Assembly: GCA_037102815.1 (NCBI GenBank)
Contig: BTPP01000003.1
Span: 5,828,001 to 5,892,000 of the forward strand
Origin: Neurospora intermedia
Lineage: Eukaryota; Ascomycota; Sordariomycetes; Sordariales; Sordariaceae
DNA length: 64,000 nt
Direction of reading: 5' to 3'
The notes below the pieces were generated by a model. The model was not told the DNA's origin and ran no database searches. It was given only the letters and a program-made list of their open reading frames with translations. Positions 45,017-54,341 of the stretch are shown here, piece after piece (within the stretch, counting starts at the first letter, position 1; each line of letters opens with the position of its first letter). A program made the position numbers and the translations under genes.

Positions 45017-45610
45017 ATGCGCGCCCAACTGCTTTCTCGAGCCTTGGTAGCCGCGCTCTTCGGCGTTTGCGTTGCCTTGAATATCGGTACTGAGAGCCAA
45101 GCCATTGACCGCGACGACTCGAGCCTCGGGATACCAGCAACCACGACATTCCATCATCGCGACGACTTTGCGCTGCCAACAAGACGTGGCCGTGAAAGAC
45201 GTGAAATCAACAATCCAGGTATGGTGATACCTCATCAGACCCTTTCGCTTTTTGCCGCGTGTTGCTGGGACACAGTTGCACCCAGCGTCTCGTACTCCAA
45301 CAATAATATCATCCACTGAATGGATTAGAAACAACCCGGTGGATGAAGAACCTAGAACTCAGGCTGAGACCAAATCTCTTTAGAAACAGACGCCGAGCAA
45401 CCGAACCTAGTGTCTCACCAAACCGTTGCCGACGACGTGGAGAAATTGGATAACAGCACTGAGCCCACGTGCCCTCCTCATGAAGTCTGCCTCGCGCCTG
45501 GCATTCTAGCCGTCATCATCATCTTTTCGTGCCTCGGCTCGCTGCTTTTTATTGGAGTTCCCATATTTGCCATATTGTTTTGCACGGCGTGGAACTCGTT
45601 TTGGGATTGA
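45017..45610 (+). CDS. M-x-x-Q family surface protein 5 (spliced)
   Basis: 142 residues from exons 45017-45218 and 45384-45610, with a 165-bp intron (GTATGG...TAG) whose splice is phase 1. Signal peptide MRAQLLSRALVAALFGVCVA with Gln 4, and an ALFG-x-[CS] core like protein 2. The ectodomain has RRGRERREINN (several dibasic sites) and, in exon 2, DNSTEPTCPPHEVCLAPG with two cysteines. The helix region is ILAVIIIFSCLGSLLFIGVP-IFAILF, with the short tail CTAWNSFWD. It is the only member of the five with an intron. Without the splice the frame stops soon after exon 1, which supports the intron. Confidence 0.65.
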
Positions 45611-45981
45611 TCATTGGTGGGAAAGAAATGGACCATAAACTGCTGTCCGCACGCAACCAGCTGTAGAAAAGGCCTGGCAGAAAGTGATAGAGAAGTGTTG
45701 CGCATGATTTTTTCTTCACCACGGCCCCTCAACAAGGAACCGAAGGCAATGAAAGATGGGAGAAGAAAGTAGAAAACAAAATATCGATGCCGAGAAAAGT
45801 TGGCTTCCAAAATTCTCCAGCCTGCCGAAGCAATACTGGAAGTGGTCGGGTATGTAGTTTTCAACTAGCAAAAACGCAATCTCGGACGAATCCTCACTGA
45901 TACGCGTAAAACCCCTGCACTTGGATGGAGAGAAAAAGAAAAAGAGTTGTCTGGGGAACGGTAGGTTGGCTTGGTTTAAAT
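45611..45981. other. 3' flank of surface protein 5
   Basis: No gene seen up to the MITE boundary. Confidence 0.5.
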
Positions 45982-46032
45982 AGAGTAAACCTCGGTGCAC
46001 CCACCCCATAACCTGCGCGCACCCAAAAACCC
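45982..46032. repeat. Left terminal inverted repeat of the MITE
   Basis: Pairs with 46521-46570 in inverse orientation. The flanking TTAAAT precedes it directly. Confidence 0.85.
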
Positions 46033-46520
46033 TCTGGGCAGCCGATATTGAAATTATTGTATTTTTGCCGTGTTTTTAGTCGTTTGATATGTCTGGTACC
46101 TTGGTCAGATTTGCCAGCTGGGTCGCCTAGCTATGTGATCCCCAGTTACCCAAGTTTCGTGATACTTTTATGGTATTGAGTGCAAAATGCTGGGAATCGA
46201 TTGCTCTATTCAACCAATGCTATTTGCGGACAATTAAAGCTGGTTGATTCAAATCTACTTTGAATGCTAACGTCGTCTAACAGTTCTGGCAACTCAGAGA
46301 GCTCGTTAGACAAACCCGACGACGATATCTCGATAACCTCATTGCTGTACTATGTGCTGTGCGCGATGTGCAAAAGGGGTGCAAATGGCCGTGTGACAAA
46401 ATGGGTGAGGAAATGACTAAGTTAGAGGGAATGTTACGTGCATTGAAAAGACGAAATTAAGCTGGTAAAAACGGGATTAACGATGTTAGGTGTCATCAGC
46501 TGCACGGTCCCACATTTCCT

Positions 46521-46570
46521 GGGTTTTGGGTGCGCGCAGGTTATAGGGTGGGTGCACCGAGGTTTACTCT
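46521..46570. repeat. Right terminal inverted repeat of the MITE
   Basis: Inverse match of 45982-46032. TTAAAT follows directly. Confidence 0.85.
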
Positions 46571-47342
46571 TTAAATAGGCGCGGAATGACCGTGAACCTT
46601 GGCCTGTGCACCAGTGCAAATTCTGGGAGGACCTTCATGTCGGGCCGGCTGCAGTTGGCTGTTGGCCTCTTTCTTGCGTTAGTGACCTGAAGGCCTGAGT
46701 TGCGCTGACGGTGACACTCCAGGTTCAGGCAACAGGTGCAAACCTTCCGTTGCTGGAATTGAACACCTCGACCCTTAAGTGCAGGTGAATGTGCGGCACG
46801 ACTACCACTGTCCGTTACATGCTAAAAACTCTGTTACTGTACGGCATGTTTTTTTTTCTTCTTCCTTTTTTCTCTTTCGCTATTGAGGACCCGTGTACGT
46901 GTGTTCGAAAACCAGAAAGGCAAAGAAAACAATGACGGCTGATTTCCAAACCGGCATAATCAGTGCCTCTCAATGACTCACATGCGGCATGAGCACCGAC
47001 CATCTTCGAATTTTTTTGAACTACCTACTTACATCTCAATGCTGGTGATAAGGCTCACATAAATTTGCAGGAAAAACTGGCTTCAACCGGACATCCGCTG
47101 CATGATGGAAGCCAGTCCCAACCTCGACACAAAATGGAACGTTTGTCCAGTTCAGTTTGTGGTGAGTCTGTAGAGTGTATCTTGCCACGTGTGCCCCCTT
47201 GGAATCCAGGCCTTTGCCACCCCAGACATCCCTTCAAAATCAACAGTCCATTACCTCCATGTGTCATTGAAGAGCAACCAGGAAGCCACAAAGCACCTAC
47301 GCTACACAAGTAACCGGAAGATCCCAAACAACTCTCACCAAC
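46571..47342. other. Island spacer
   Basis: No supported gene; upstream region of the next small secreted gene. Confidence 0.5.
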
Positions 47343-47879
47343 ATGAAGTTGCATCTTCCTTCCGTCTTCCCCTTCCTAGGGCTTTCAATCATGACATCTG
47401 CCCTAGCCGTACTCCCACCGACAGCTCGTCACGAGGAAGCGTCTCTACAAGCTATCCACAATGTTCACGACACTCACGGAGCCAACATCGTGTCTGACAC
47501 CAAGACCATCGTCGTCACTACACTCCAAGCAACCAGGAACTTCCCTAGCACTCTCAACAACTTCTTCGTCGCCACACACCCCGAGCGGCACTGACACTTT
47601 ATCAGAAGAGCGAAGCGAGACCTAAACCATGATCAGGAAGATTCCAAACATGGATTTTTCGAAGCCTTCAACAAAGCCTTTCAAGGATTTGTGGATATTA
47701 AAGATGCTATATCTGGGTTCCTCGAAGGGTTGGGCAAAAGCAAGGCTGCCCCTGAAAATGACCATGATCCTGTAAAGCGGGAACAGAATGACATGGACAA
47801 GACCTGGATGAGCTGGACGAAGATGACAGGTGATCCGCAATGGATGGAAGCGAGCGACAGAGTTAGGGAAGCTTATTAG
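47343..47879 (+). pseudogene. Secreted protein gene with one in-frame TGA
   Basis: The first 83 codons give a signal peptide (MKLHLPSVFPFLGLSIMTSA) and a short mature part with RHEEAS, then TGA at 47592-47594. The same frame continues without another stop for 94 codons to 47879: HFIRRAKRDLNHDQEDSKHG, FFEAFNKAFQGFVDIKDAI and DKTWMSWTKMTGDPQWM. These look like real helical protein with dibasic sites (RRAKR, VKRE). The TGA could be a C-to-T change of CGA. Alternatively the stop lies in an intron: GGCACTGACACTTTATCAG looks like a branch site and acceptor, but I find no good donor. Function unknown. Confidence 0.45.
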
Positions 47880-48650
47880 GAGGCTTTGGAGTGGATGTAT
47901 GCTGATTTTTGAAGAGGAAGTTAAAGCTCGAATGAAGTTTGATGTCAGCAAGGACAGTGGAGGAAGAATGGAATGTTTAAAACTATTCGCGGTGGGAACT
48001 GGGAAGGGGGAACATTGATGTCGGGAGGCTGCTAGCGAGATGGACTCGATTCGTGGAAAAGGATATCGATGGGTGGTTGTTCTCGCATGTCCATGTGTTT
48101 ATGAGCGATGGAACGGGTTGTGTTTTGGTGTGGATGTCGTAAATGCCAGGAGACATTGTGGGCGCTGGAGATGATGTTGGTGGTTTGATAGTGGATAAGC
48201 ACTGAAGTGCGCAAATATAGTGGGTTACACTAACACTTATTGCATAACGAAGGGTTTTCGAAAAGTGGAGCCGAGAGAAAGCCTGACATCGCCGCGGTGT
48301 TACCGTGTTGTCGTCTTCGTCGGATTCCACTGCATATTTCCAATGAATCATAACTCAGTACAAGATACGAATAGAATAGATCGTTTCCGTATAGTATCCT
48401 CAGAGAAATGCTGTGATTCATGCAATGACGTTTTTGCCCAAGGATCAACCATCGAGGTGACCAACCCGTGGATCATGGTGCCAGGAATCGACCCAGCTGA
48501 CCAAGCAAAGCCCAATCAGGTCCTTCACGTCTGCATGCCTTTAACACTTAAGGACCCTGAACTTGGATTCCGATTCTTCCTTGCTGTAATTAGACATTTC
48601 TTCTGAGCCTCCCTTTATGTCCCTGGTCTTTCCACTGTAGTCAACATTCC
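47880..48650. other. Island spacer
   Basis: A 88-codon frame ending at 48606 (with CCDSCNDVF) is not supported by any signal or start context. Otherwise empty. Confidence 0.45.
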
Positions 48651-48893
48651 ATGGCGAGTGCTGGGAACTCCACCGGGTCCCACTCCAACATGACCACCGG
48701 CAACGGAAGCAAACTCGACCCAGAACCGGATACTCTCCGTCGGCCACCACCACATGACGTGCTCGTTTTCGTAGGAGTTTTCGGTTTCCTAGTCATCCTG
48801 ATAGTTTTGGGGCTGATTCGGAAGTCTGGTTGTTGGGAACGACGAAGACTGACAAAGAGGATGCGGGCAGAGGATGTAGTGCGTGCTGCGTGA
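48651..48893 (+). CDS. Small single-helix membrane protein
   Basis: An 80-residue unknown. The N-terminus (MASAGNSTGSHSNMTTGNGS) has three N-glycosylation sequons (NST, NMT, NGS) and no signal peptide. Then come a Pro-rich linker, one helix (VLVFVGVFGFLVILIVLGLI) and a basic tail (RKSGCWERRRLTKRMR). Sequons outside and basic residues inside agree on an N-out orientation, like the 30713 and 37635 proteins. It is the last member of the small membrane protein island. Confidence 0.5.
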   Translation: MASAGNSTGSHSNMTTGNGSKLDPEPDTLRRPPPHDVLVFVGVFGFLVILIVLGLIRKSGCWERRRLTKRMRAEDVVRAA

Positions 48894-49276
48894 GGCTTGG
48901 AGGGTGTAGAATATGCGACGGAATATTTGCAAGACTTGAAAGTCCCCACCATATGCCGTTTCCAACTAGGAAAGTGGGGGGTGGGTTGGCTCTGTGGGTT
49001 GAATGTCGTGGGTTTGACAAGGGAGGTGCGGTATGCTAAAAAGGTGAGGTAAGGTACCTGGACTCTACTTACCTGGTGTGGTTACAAATGAGATAGCATC
49101 TGGACAGTGGCCGCGCTTTCCCGATCTCGGTCTATGTACGAAGGGATACAGCATTTTATAGTGAGTAACTCGCTATAAGTCATTGCTAGTATTTGAGCTT
49201 CTAGCGCGCACTTGTTCTACAACATGGAAATGAACTTGCTGGTCAATTGGAAGCTTCCCTTAAACGTCTAGGCCGA
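48894..49276. other. Convergent spacer
   Basis: No gene seen. Confidence 0.5.
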
Positions 49277-50005
49277 TTACCGAATAACCAGCTCGGCTTC
49301 CCTCCTGGTTTCCCCTCTCTCTATCCTGATCATGTCCTCGATTTCCTCCTCCGCATACTCCCAGTCTTCCTTGGTGAACTTTGCCAGCCAATACTTGATT
49401 AACTCCTCCTCATGTCTCCTCTTCACCTCCTTCGCCATCTTGGTCTTTGCCTCCCATTGGTCCATGTCGTCATCGGATTCCTCCTCCTCCGAACCTTTCT
49501 CCTCCTCCGAATCTTCCTCCGAATCGTCCTCCGAATCCTCAACTTCCTCCCCCCTCGCCAGCTTCTCCATCAGTCCCCGCACCCTCGCGCTTGTTCCCTC
49601 GGGGGCAGCTCGCAAAAATTCTTCGGCCTGCTCCTTCATCACCCGCCTCTTCTCGTCTTTTCTGTTCTTCTCCTCCTCCTCCTCCGGCTCCTCCTGCTCC
49701 GAATCTTGACCCGTGGTGTCCGAGCCGCGTGTGCTCATGTCGAACTCATAAGCAAAGTAGTCTCCCCTTTCTGACAGGTCGTATTTGCCAGAGGTGCTAG
49801 CGTCCGTTCGACTTTCGACACGCACTTCCTCTTCCTTCTCGTCAAAATCCTCGATGGTTGGCTTCCTGTAGCCCGCTTGGTTGCCTGGAACGTAGGTAAA
49901 TGTGTGAGTGACTGGTCATGTGGTCGTTGTGAGCATCGTGGGTAGAGGCAAGGTTATGAACCTACGCTTTTGGGATATGGACAGGGTGCTTATGTGCGCC
50001 GTCAT
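49277..50005 (-). CDS. Acidic helical protein, unknown function
   Basis: 215 residues from exons 49966-50005 and 49277-49884, with an 81-bp intron (GTAGGT...CAG). It starts MTAHISTLSISQKRNQAGYR and is dominated by Glu/Asp/Ser: EEDEKNR-like runs, SEDDSEEDSEEEKGSEEEES, and long charged helices (MKEQAEEFLRAAPEGT, WEAKTKMAKEVKRRHEEEL, KEDWEYAEEEIEDMIRIERG). No signal peptide or membrane segment. Probably a nuclear or cytosolic protein that binds a basic partner; this is inference from composition. The tandem GAGGAG/TCCTCC repeats in the acidic part are prone to length change. Confidence 0.6.
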
Positions 50006-51000
50006 ATTGGCGGAGGGGGCCGAGGACTGAAGAGACCGGACGACGGAACAATATAGAGTGAATATCTTGGTTTGCTTGAAGTGGCTTGAGCTTCAAAGAT
50101 TTGAGTGGGTACGAGTTCGAAGTTGTAAGCTTTGTGCTGGAAGCTAGAGGTATGCTTGAGGGACGCAAGGTTGAATGCTTGTTCAGACAAAGTGTTTTGA
50201 TGGTGGAAGAAAAGAAGAACTGTTCTGGGGAAGTTGAACCAACTTTCTTTTAGAGTCGAGGCGAGCGTGAGATATTTCCCAATCACTCTGGATGCGCGGT
50301 GGACTAAGAACAATAAAAAAAAATAAAAATAAAAAAATGAAAAGAATAGTAGAAGCGCATACACTGCGTCCTGCCCGGTGGCTATTATTTTGAGTGGCCG
50401 AAGAAATACTATGGTAGGCATATTGGCCTGGCCTTCTCATCATGCATCTGCAGGCATCTCTACCTTGCAACCAAACTGGATGCTCAGAGTGGGTGCGTTT
50501 GAAAGGTCGGAGGGTCGTTGATTAGGAGAAAAGAGGAAGACTAAGACTAAAACCAGCAGGGCACCTAAAATACCCCTCCAATAACTAGAACAACAGCATT
50601 GCACCTTCCAACCTCTTTACTTCATGATTCTTCCATGGAGCGCGAAGTACAATATTAACAAATCTCGCGTAGAGGGTGTGCATGCGCAGGATCTCCCGGG
50701 CAAAACAGCTGTAAGAGAGGAAAATAAAATCGACAAAACTCGAAGATGCAGGTCCAAAATATTAGGCGGTCTGCGTTGCATGTCAAATTAGTATTTTCGG
50801 AGCTCCGAGTGATTCGGAAGTTCCCTCTGCCGTACACTCCACTGATTCAAGTTTCTCTACTTGGGTATTTATGCCTCCATCCTCTCGGGTGAGACTCTCT
50901 TCCTTTTCTTTCACCAAGAGTCACAGCTGAAACATCCTTCATCTTTAGTCCTCGAGCACCTCTATTACATCCCGCCAGAACCATATCCCTTACTATCAAG
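50006..51000. promoter_or_regulatory. Divergent intergenic region
   Basis: About 1 kb between two divergent starts. It includes A/T-rich homopolymer runs at 50318-50340. No gene supported. Confidence 0.45.
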
Positions 51001-52050
51001 ATGTCCCAGCCAATCGACCACCCACTCCAAAGAAGAAATGCTTTCCGCAGGGTTCCCGATATACCTAGGAAACACCTTTCCGCCGGTTTCGCCTACCTGC
51101 CCGAGTCGTTGCAAGTCAACCACTTGAACCACCCCGTGTCACAAGGCACTACAACCTCCGCCACGCCTTCGAACATCAGCACATCCTCTCAAGCCGAGTC
51201 TTCTGGCCCATCTGTGCCCTCCGTCCCCTCCGACCCCTCCAGTTGCTCCACAGAGGCACACATCTCCAGCGACGCTTCGGGTTCAAACGATTCCCATCAC
51301 GTTTCCACCACACCCAGGAGATATTCATGGGTCACCGATGACTACGTCTCCGATCTCGACTCCGACGAGGAAGACGACCCAATCATGGCCCCACGTCGCT
51401 CCGTCTCCCCTGATGTCTCCTCTTCTGACAGCGACATGGACCAGATCCTCAACGTCCCCCCTAACTCTCCGTCAGCGTCAGAGTACACACCATGGGACAT
51501 GGACTACTACAGCCCCTGCTGGCACTGCTCCGACTCTCACTACGGCAAGTGTGAGGCGCAAAAGGCTTGCGAGGAGCTGGCGCGGAAGTATTGGGAGGGC
51601 AATGGCAACGTTGAAGAACAGCTGAGGCAGACTGATACGAGGGACTTTGCCGCTGAGGCCATCGCCAATGGAAGGGCAGGTCAAAATGCTGCTGCTCGAC
51701 GTGCTGGAGTGCGTATCAGCAGGTTCATAGAAGGGAAAGAGAGTGTGATGGGTCCCGCTAAACCACTGCGTTCACTGGAGTCGCTGAAGATGTGGAGGAG
51801 GACGAAGAAGAAGGCGAGTAGTAAGTGGAAGGGTAAGGAGAAGGCGGAGGGGACTGGAAGGGATTTTCTGGAAGGGAAAATAAACATGGACGGTGAACTT
51901 GTTGAAAATGCTCGGGGTTTAGGTGTTGCTGATGGGAAGCCGAAGACGAAAAGCAAGAAGGGGAAAGGGAGGTTCGTGGAGAGGTTTATTGGAGAGTTGG
52001 TGACTTTTGTTGCATCATGTGGTGGTGGCTGTATTGGCAGGCACTGGTAA
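51001..52050 (+). CDS. Ser-rich protein with basic C-terminus, unknown
   Basis: 349 residues, single exon. The N-terminal 150 residues are Ser/Thr/Pro/Asp-rich and disordered (SDLDSDEEDDP, SPDVSSSDSDMDQ). A short ordered block follows with DMDYYSPCWHCSDSHYGKC, whose four Cys/His-rich positions could bind zinc. Then come a helical part (CEELARKYWEGNGNVEEQL) and a Lys-rich region (RRTKKKASSKWKGKEKAE). It ends CGGGCIGRHW. The Lys/Arg clusters resemble nuclear localisation signals. No known domain is recognised. Confidence 0.6.
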   Translation: MSQPIDHPLQRRNAFRRVPDIPRKHLSAGFAYLPESLQVNHLNHPVSQGTTTSATPSNISTSSQAESSGPSVPSVPSDPSSCSTEAHISSDASGSNDSHHVSTTPRRYSWVTDDYVSDLDSDEEDDPIMAPRRSVSPDVSSSDSDMDQILNVPPNSPSASEYTPWDMDYYSPCWHCSDSHYGKCEAQKACEELARKYWEGNGNVEEQLRQTDTRDFAAEAIANGRAGQNAAARRAGVRISRFIEGKESVMGPAKPLRSLESLKMWRRTKKKASSKWKGKEKAEGTGRDFLEGKINMDGELVENARGLGVADGKPKTKSKKGKGRFVERFIGELVTFVASCGGGCIGRHW

Positions 52051-52655
52051 TGTCTGCTTCTGTCTTTGGGTCAATTTCTGAGATGTTTCTTGGGTTGAGG
52101 TGTAGTGTTGGATGTGCAGTGGATGGTTGATCATGTTTAGAAAGATATTATTTTTGATTAGGACACGCGTATGGATTTCGCGAATTGATAGATGGATATG
52201 TCAAAGGTTGAAGGGGCGAATATGGTTGTCCTTTGGCCTACACGTACCACTTGCCTCTATCGCCATGTATTTGTGACTGTCCGTTCCTTCATTCCAAGGT
52301 GAAACCACCAATTTTGGAAAGACCGTACCTACCTTGCCCTGACACACTGATAGATGCCAATAAGAGGAGGAAACTTGGGATGACATGCCCCAAGAGTTTT
52401 CAACGTGGCATCATCTTGCATGATTGCAGTGATACACGGCATTGACTGCCTTACATAAAGACTCAGGCTGCCAGGCGCCGGCCCTACAACATGCACGATA
52501 ATGCGAGGTTTCCCGCAGATGTTGAAATTCAGGATTTCCCCACCCATAAAGAACAGCAGGGCATCTTGCAGTTGAGCATAAACTCTGCGCTACCTCCACG
52601 GACAGGAAAATAAACGCGCTGCAGACGACACGTCTCGCCTCCGAGTCACCGCCCA
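52051..52655. other. Convergent 3' flank
   Basis: No gene seen between the Ser-rich and TPR genes. Confidence 0.5.
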
Positions 52656-54341
52656 TCAAAGACGACTTCGACAAAAACAAGATGACCGGATGGGAACATC
52701 CGCACACGCGACAGCCAGCTCTAATTGATTCTGCAACAGTCGCGCTTCCTCCTTTCTCCCCAGCTTAACCAAACACTCATGGTATCCATGCAACGCCCAA
52801 ACATTGTTCCGATGCTGAAGGGATCTCGGGAGCGTATCATCCAGACCCAGATCTGCCCGATACACCGCCGCGGCCTCTTCTACCCGTCCCTGTTCCAAAA
52901 GGAGAGCACCGTAAGCATGTCGGGTCGGCTGCATCCACCCCCAAGGCTCATCATACGGCAGGTTATCATCCAACTTGATGGCATCTCTCAATCGCGCAAA
53001 TCCCAGCTCGACATTACCTCTCCGGAATTCCAGCTCGCCATCCAACATGGCCGCAGCAATCGCCAGGATATCCCGACAAGTGTTATTGAACACGGTCCTC
53101 GAAGGCGGCACTCTCTTGACAGCTTGGGCAAACAGCTGCCGATGGCGTTCGGCTTCTCTGGTGCGCTTTGAATTGGCAAGCGCTACACCTTTGGCATAAT
53201 GGATCATGGCCACAGTGGTGCAGTAGAGCTCAGTGTCTTGTGGTGGGACCAGCGCGGCAATGTCGTGCCATCTCCCGAAGCGGACGAGAACATGCACGCG
53301 CATGGCCAGGAACCCTTCGAGCCAGTCGGCCATGGGCGGCGACTTGACCCGTAGCAAACTTTCGGGGAGGGCCGCTTCCAGTTGCGTGACGGTTTCCAGA
53401 GCCACCTGGTACTGACCGGCGAACATGGCGGCATAGATGCGGAAGTGGTAGTTGTGGCAGCGGTAGAGGGCGTAGAAGTTGAGAGCGCCATCGTGACCTT
53501 CTTTGCTCACCCACTTCTCGTCGGCAACAATGGCCTGGGAGTTGGAGGAGATGGCCCGCCGGTAGTCCCCACAGATCACATCAAGATGGGTGGGCATGTG
53601 ATTGAGATGGCCGGCATCTGGGACGAGACCGCGCAGGTTGTCCGCCAGCCGGAGTGCCACCTCGGGGTGGCTTGACATTTCCATAAGATGGATGTACAGG
53701 TGAAGCAGGCCTGGATGGTACGGGTCCTGGGCTAGACTCTGTTCGACAACGCGCTTGGCTTCGAGAGTCTGGGCACCCTTTGCGGGCTGCCCCGTCGTCG
53801 GATCCCAGAGCTTCCAAGGGGTGAGGTTCATCAGGGCGTCGACGTAGAGGGCGGCAACGTCCAGGTCGGACGGGAACTGCTGGTAGACTTTGGCCATTGC
53901 TTGGGCGTAGCCATGTTCCAGTGCAGAGTTCTTTTTGGGCTTTGCCGCTCTCTTGGGATATCGATAGTGGAGGGCATTGATGAGGGCGTGTTCTGCCGGA
54001 GTACACATCGACTCAGGGGCAGCTGCCTTTTGTTTTGCCAGTTCCAGGACTTCCCATGCCCGACCGATGCTCTTCTGTAGCTCATCTTCGTCGAAGACGC
54101 TCCATGGCTTGTTATAGTTGGGGCCCAGGGAGTAGGCGATGCCCCAGTAGGCAATGGCGCAATCTGGATCGGCAGCCACGGCGCGTTCAAAACACTTGAC
54201 GGACTCTTCGTGGTTGAAGCCAAAGCTCCAAATGAGGCCACGATTAAACCAGAGCTGAGTTTCTGCGCTGGTGGTGGATATGGGCCGGTGATGTGAGCCG
54301 AGATTGTAATAGTCGTCGAGGGTGGGGCCTTGGTTGACCAT
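52656..54341 (-). CDS. Tetratricopeptide-repeat protein, 561 residues
   Basis: Intronless TPR protein. The first repeat is very clear (WFNRGLIWSFGFNHEESVKC, then FERAVAADPDCAIAYWGIAY, then SLGPNYN), and further helix pairs run through the protein. Also recognisable are DPYHPGLLHLYIHLMEMSSH with HLNHMPTHLDVICGDYRRAI, and the late repeat FARLRDAIKLDDNLPYDEPW with LLEQGRVEEAAAVYRADLGL. This line-up is the one seen in a family common in bacteria and scattered in fungi, with conserved His/Asp positions (HMPTH). The biochemical role is unknown; a scaffold or a metal-dependent activity are both possible. Long antisense frames are shadows. Confidence 0.85.
   Translation of the reverse strand: MVNQGPTLDDYYNLGSHHRPISTTSAETQLWFNRGLIWSFGFNHEESVKCFERAVAADPDCAIAYWGIAYSLGPNYNKPWSVFDEDELQKSIGRAWEVLELAKQKAAAPESMCTPAEHALINALHYRYPKRAAKPKKNSALEHGYAQAMAKVYQQFPSDLDVAALYVDALMNLTPWKLWDPTTGQPAKGAQTLEAKRVVEQSLAQDPYHPGLLHLYIHLMEMSSHPEVALRLADNLRGLVPDAGHLNHMPTHLDVICGDYRRAISSNSQAIVADEKWVSKEGHDGALNFYALYRCHNYHFRIYAAMFAGQYQVALETVTQLEAALPESLLRVKSPPMADWLEGFLAMRVHVLVRFGRWHDIAALVPPQDTELYCTTVAMIHYAKGVALANSKRTREAERHRQLFAQAVKRVPPSRTVFNNTCRDILAIAAAMLDGELEFRRGNVELGFARLRDAIKLDDNLPYDEPWGWMQPTRHAYGALLLEQGRVEEAAAVYRADLGLDDTLPRSLQHRNNVWALHGYHECLVKLGRKEEARLLQNQLELAVACADVPIRSSCFCRSRL

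Larger units (their letters stand above)
45982..46570. mobile_element. Non-autonomous DNA transposon (MITE), 589 bp
   Basis: Terminal inverted repeats of about 50 bp: 45982-46032 and 46521-46570. They start AGAGTAAACCTCGGTGCACC and continue to ...GCGCGCACCCAAAA. The arms differ only by one C/T and one base in an A-run. The element is flanked on both sides by TTAAAT, a likely target-site duplication. The interior has no coding frame and is AT-richer than the flanks. The near-identity of the repeats suggests fairly recent insertion. The superfamily cannot be set from this alone. Confidence 0.85.

Noticed and set aside
49332-49800. Three long Ser-, Leu- and Pro-rich + strand frames
   Set aside because: Antisense shadows of the Glu/Asp repeat region of the acidic protein gene. 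The composition follows directly from reverse-reading GAG/GAC runs.
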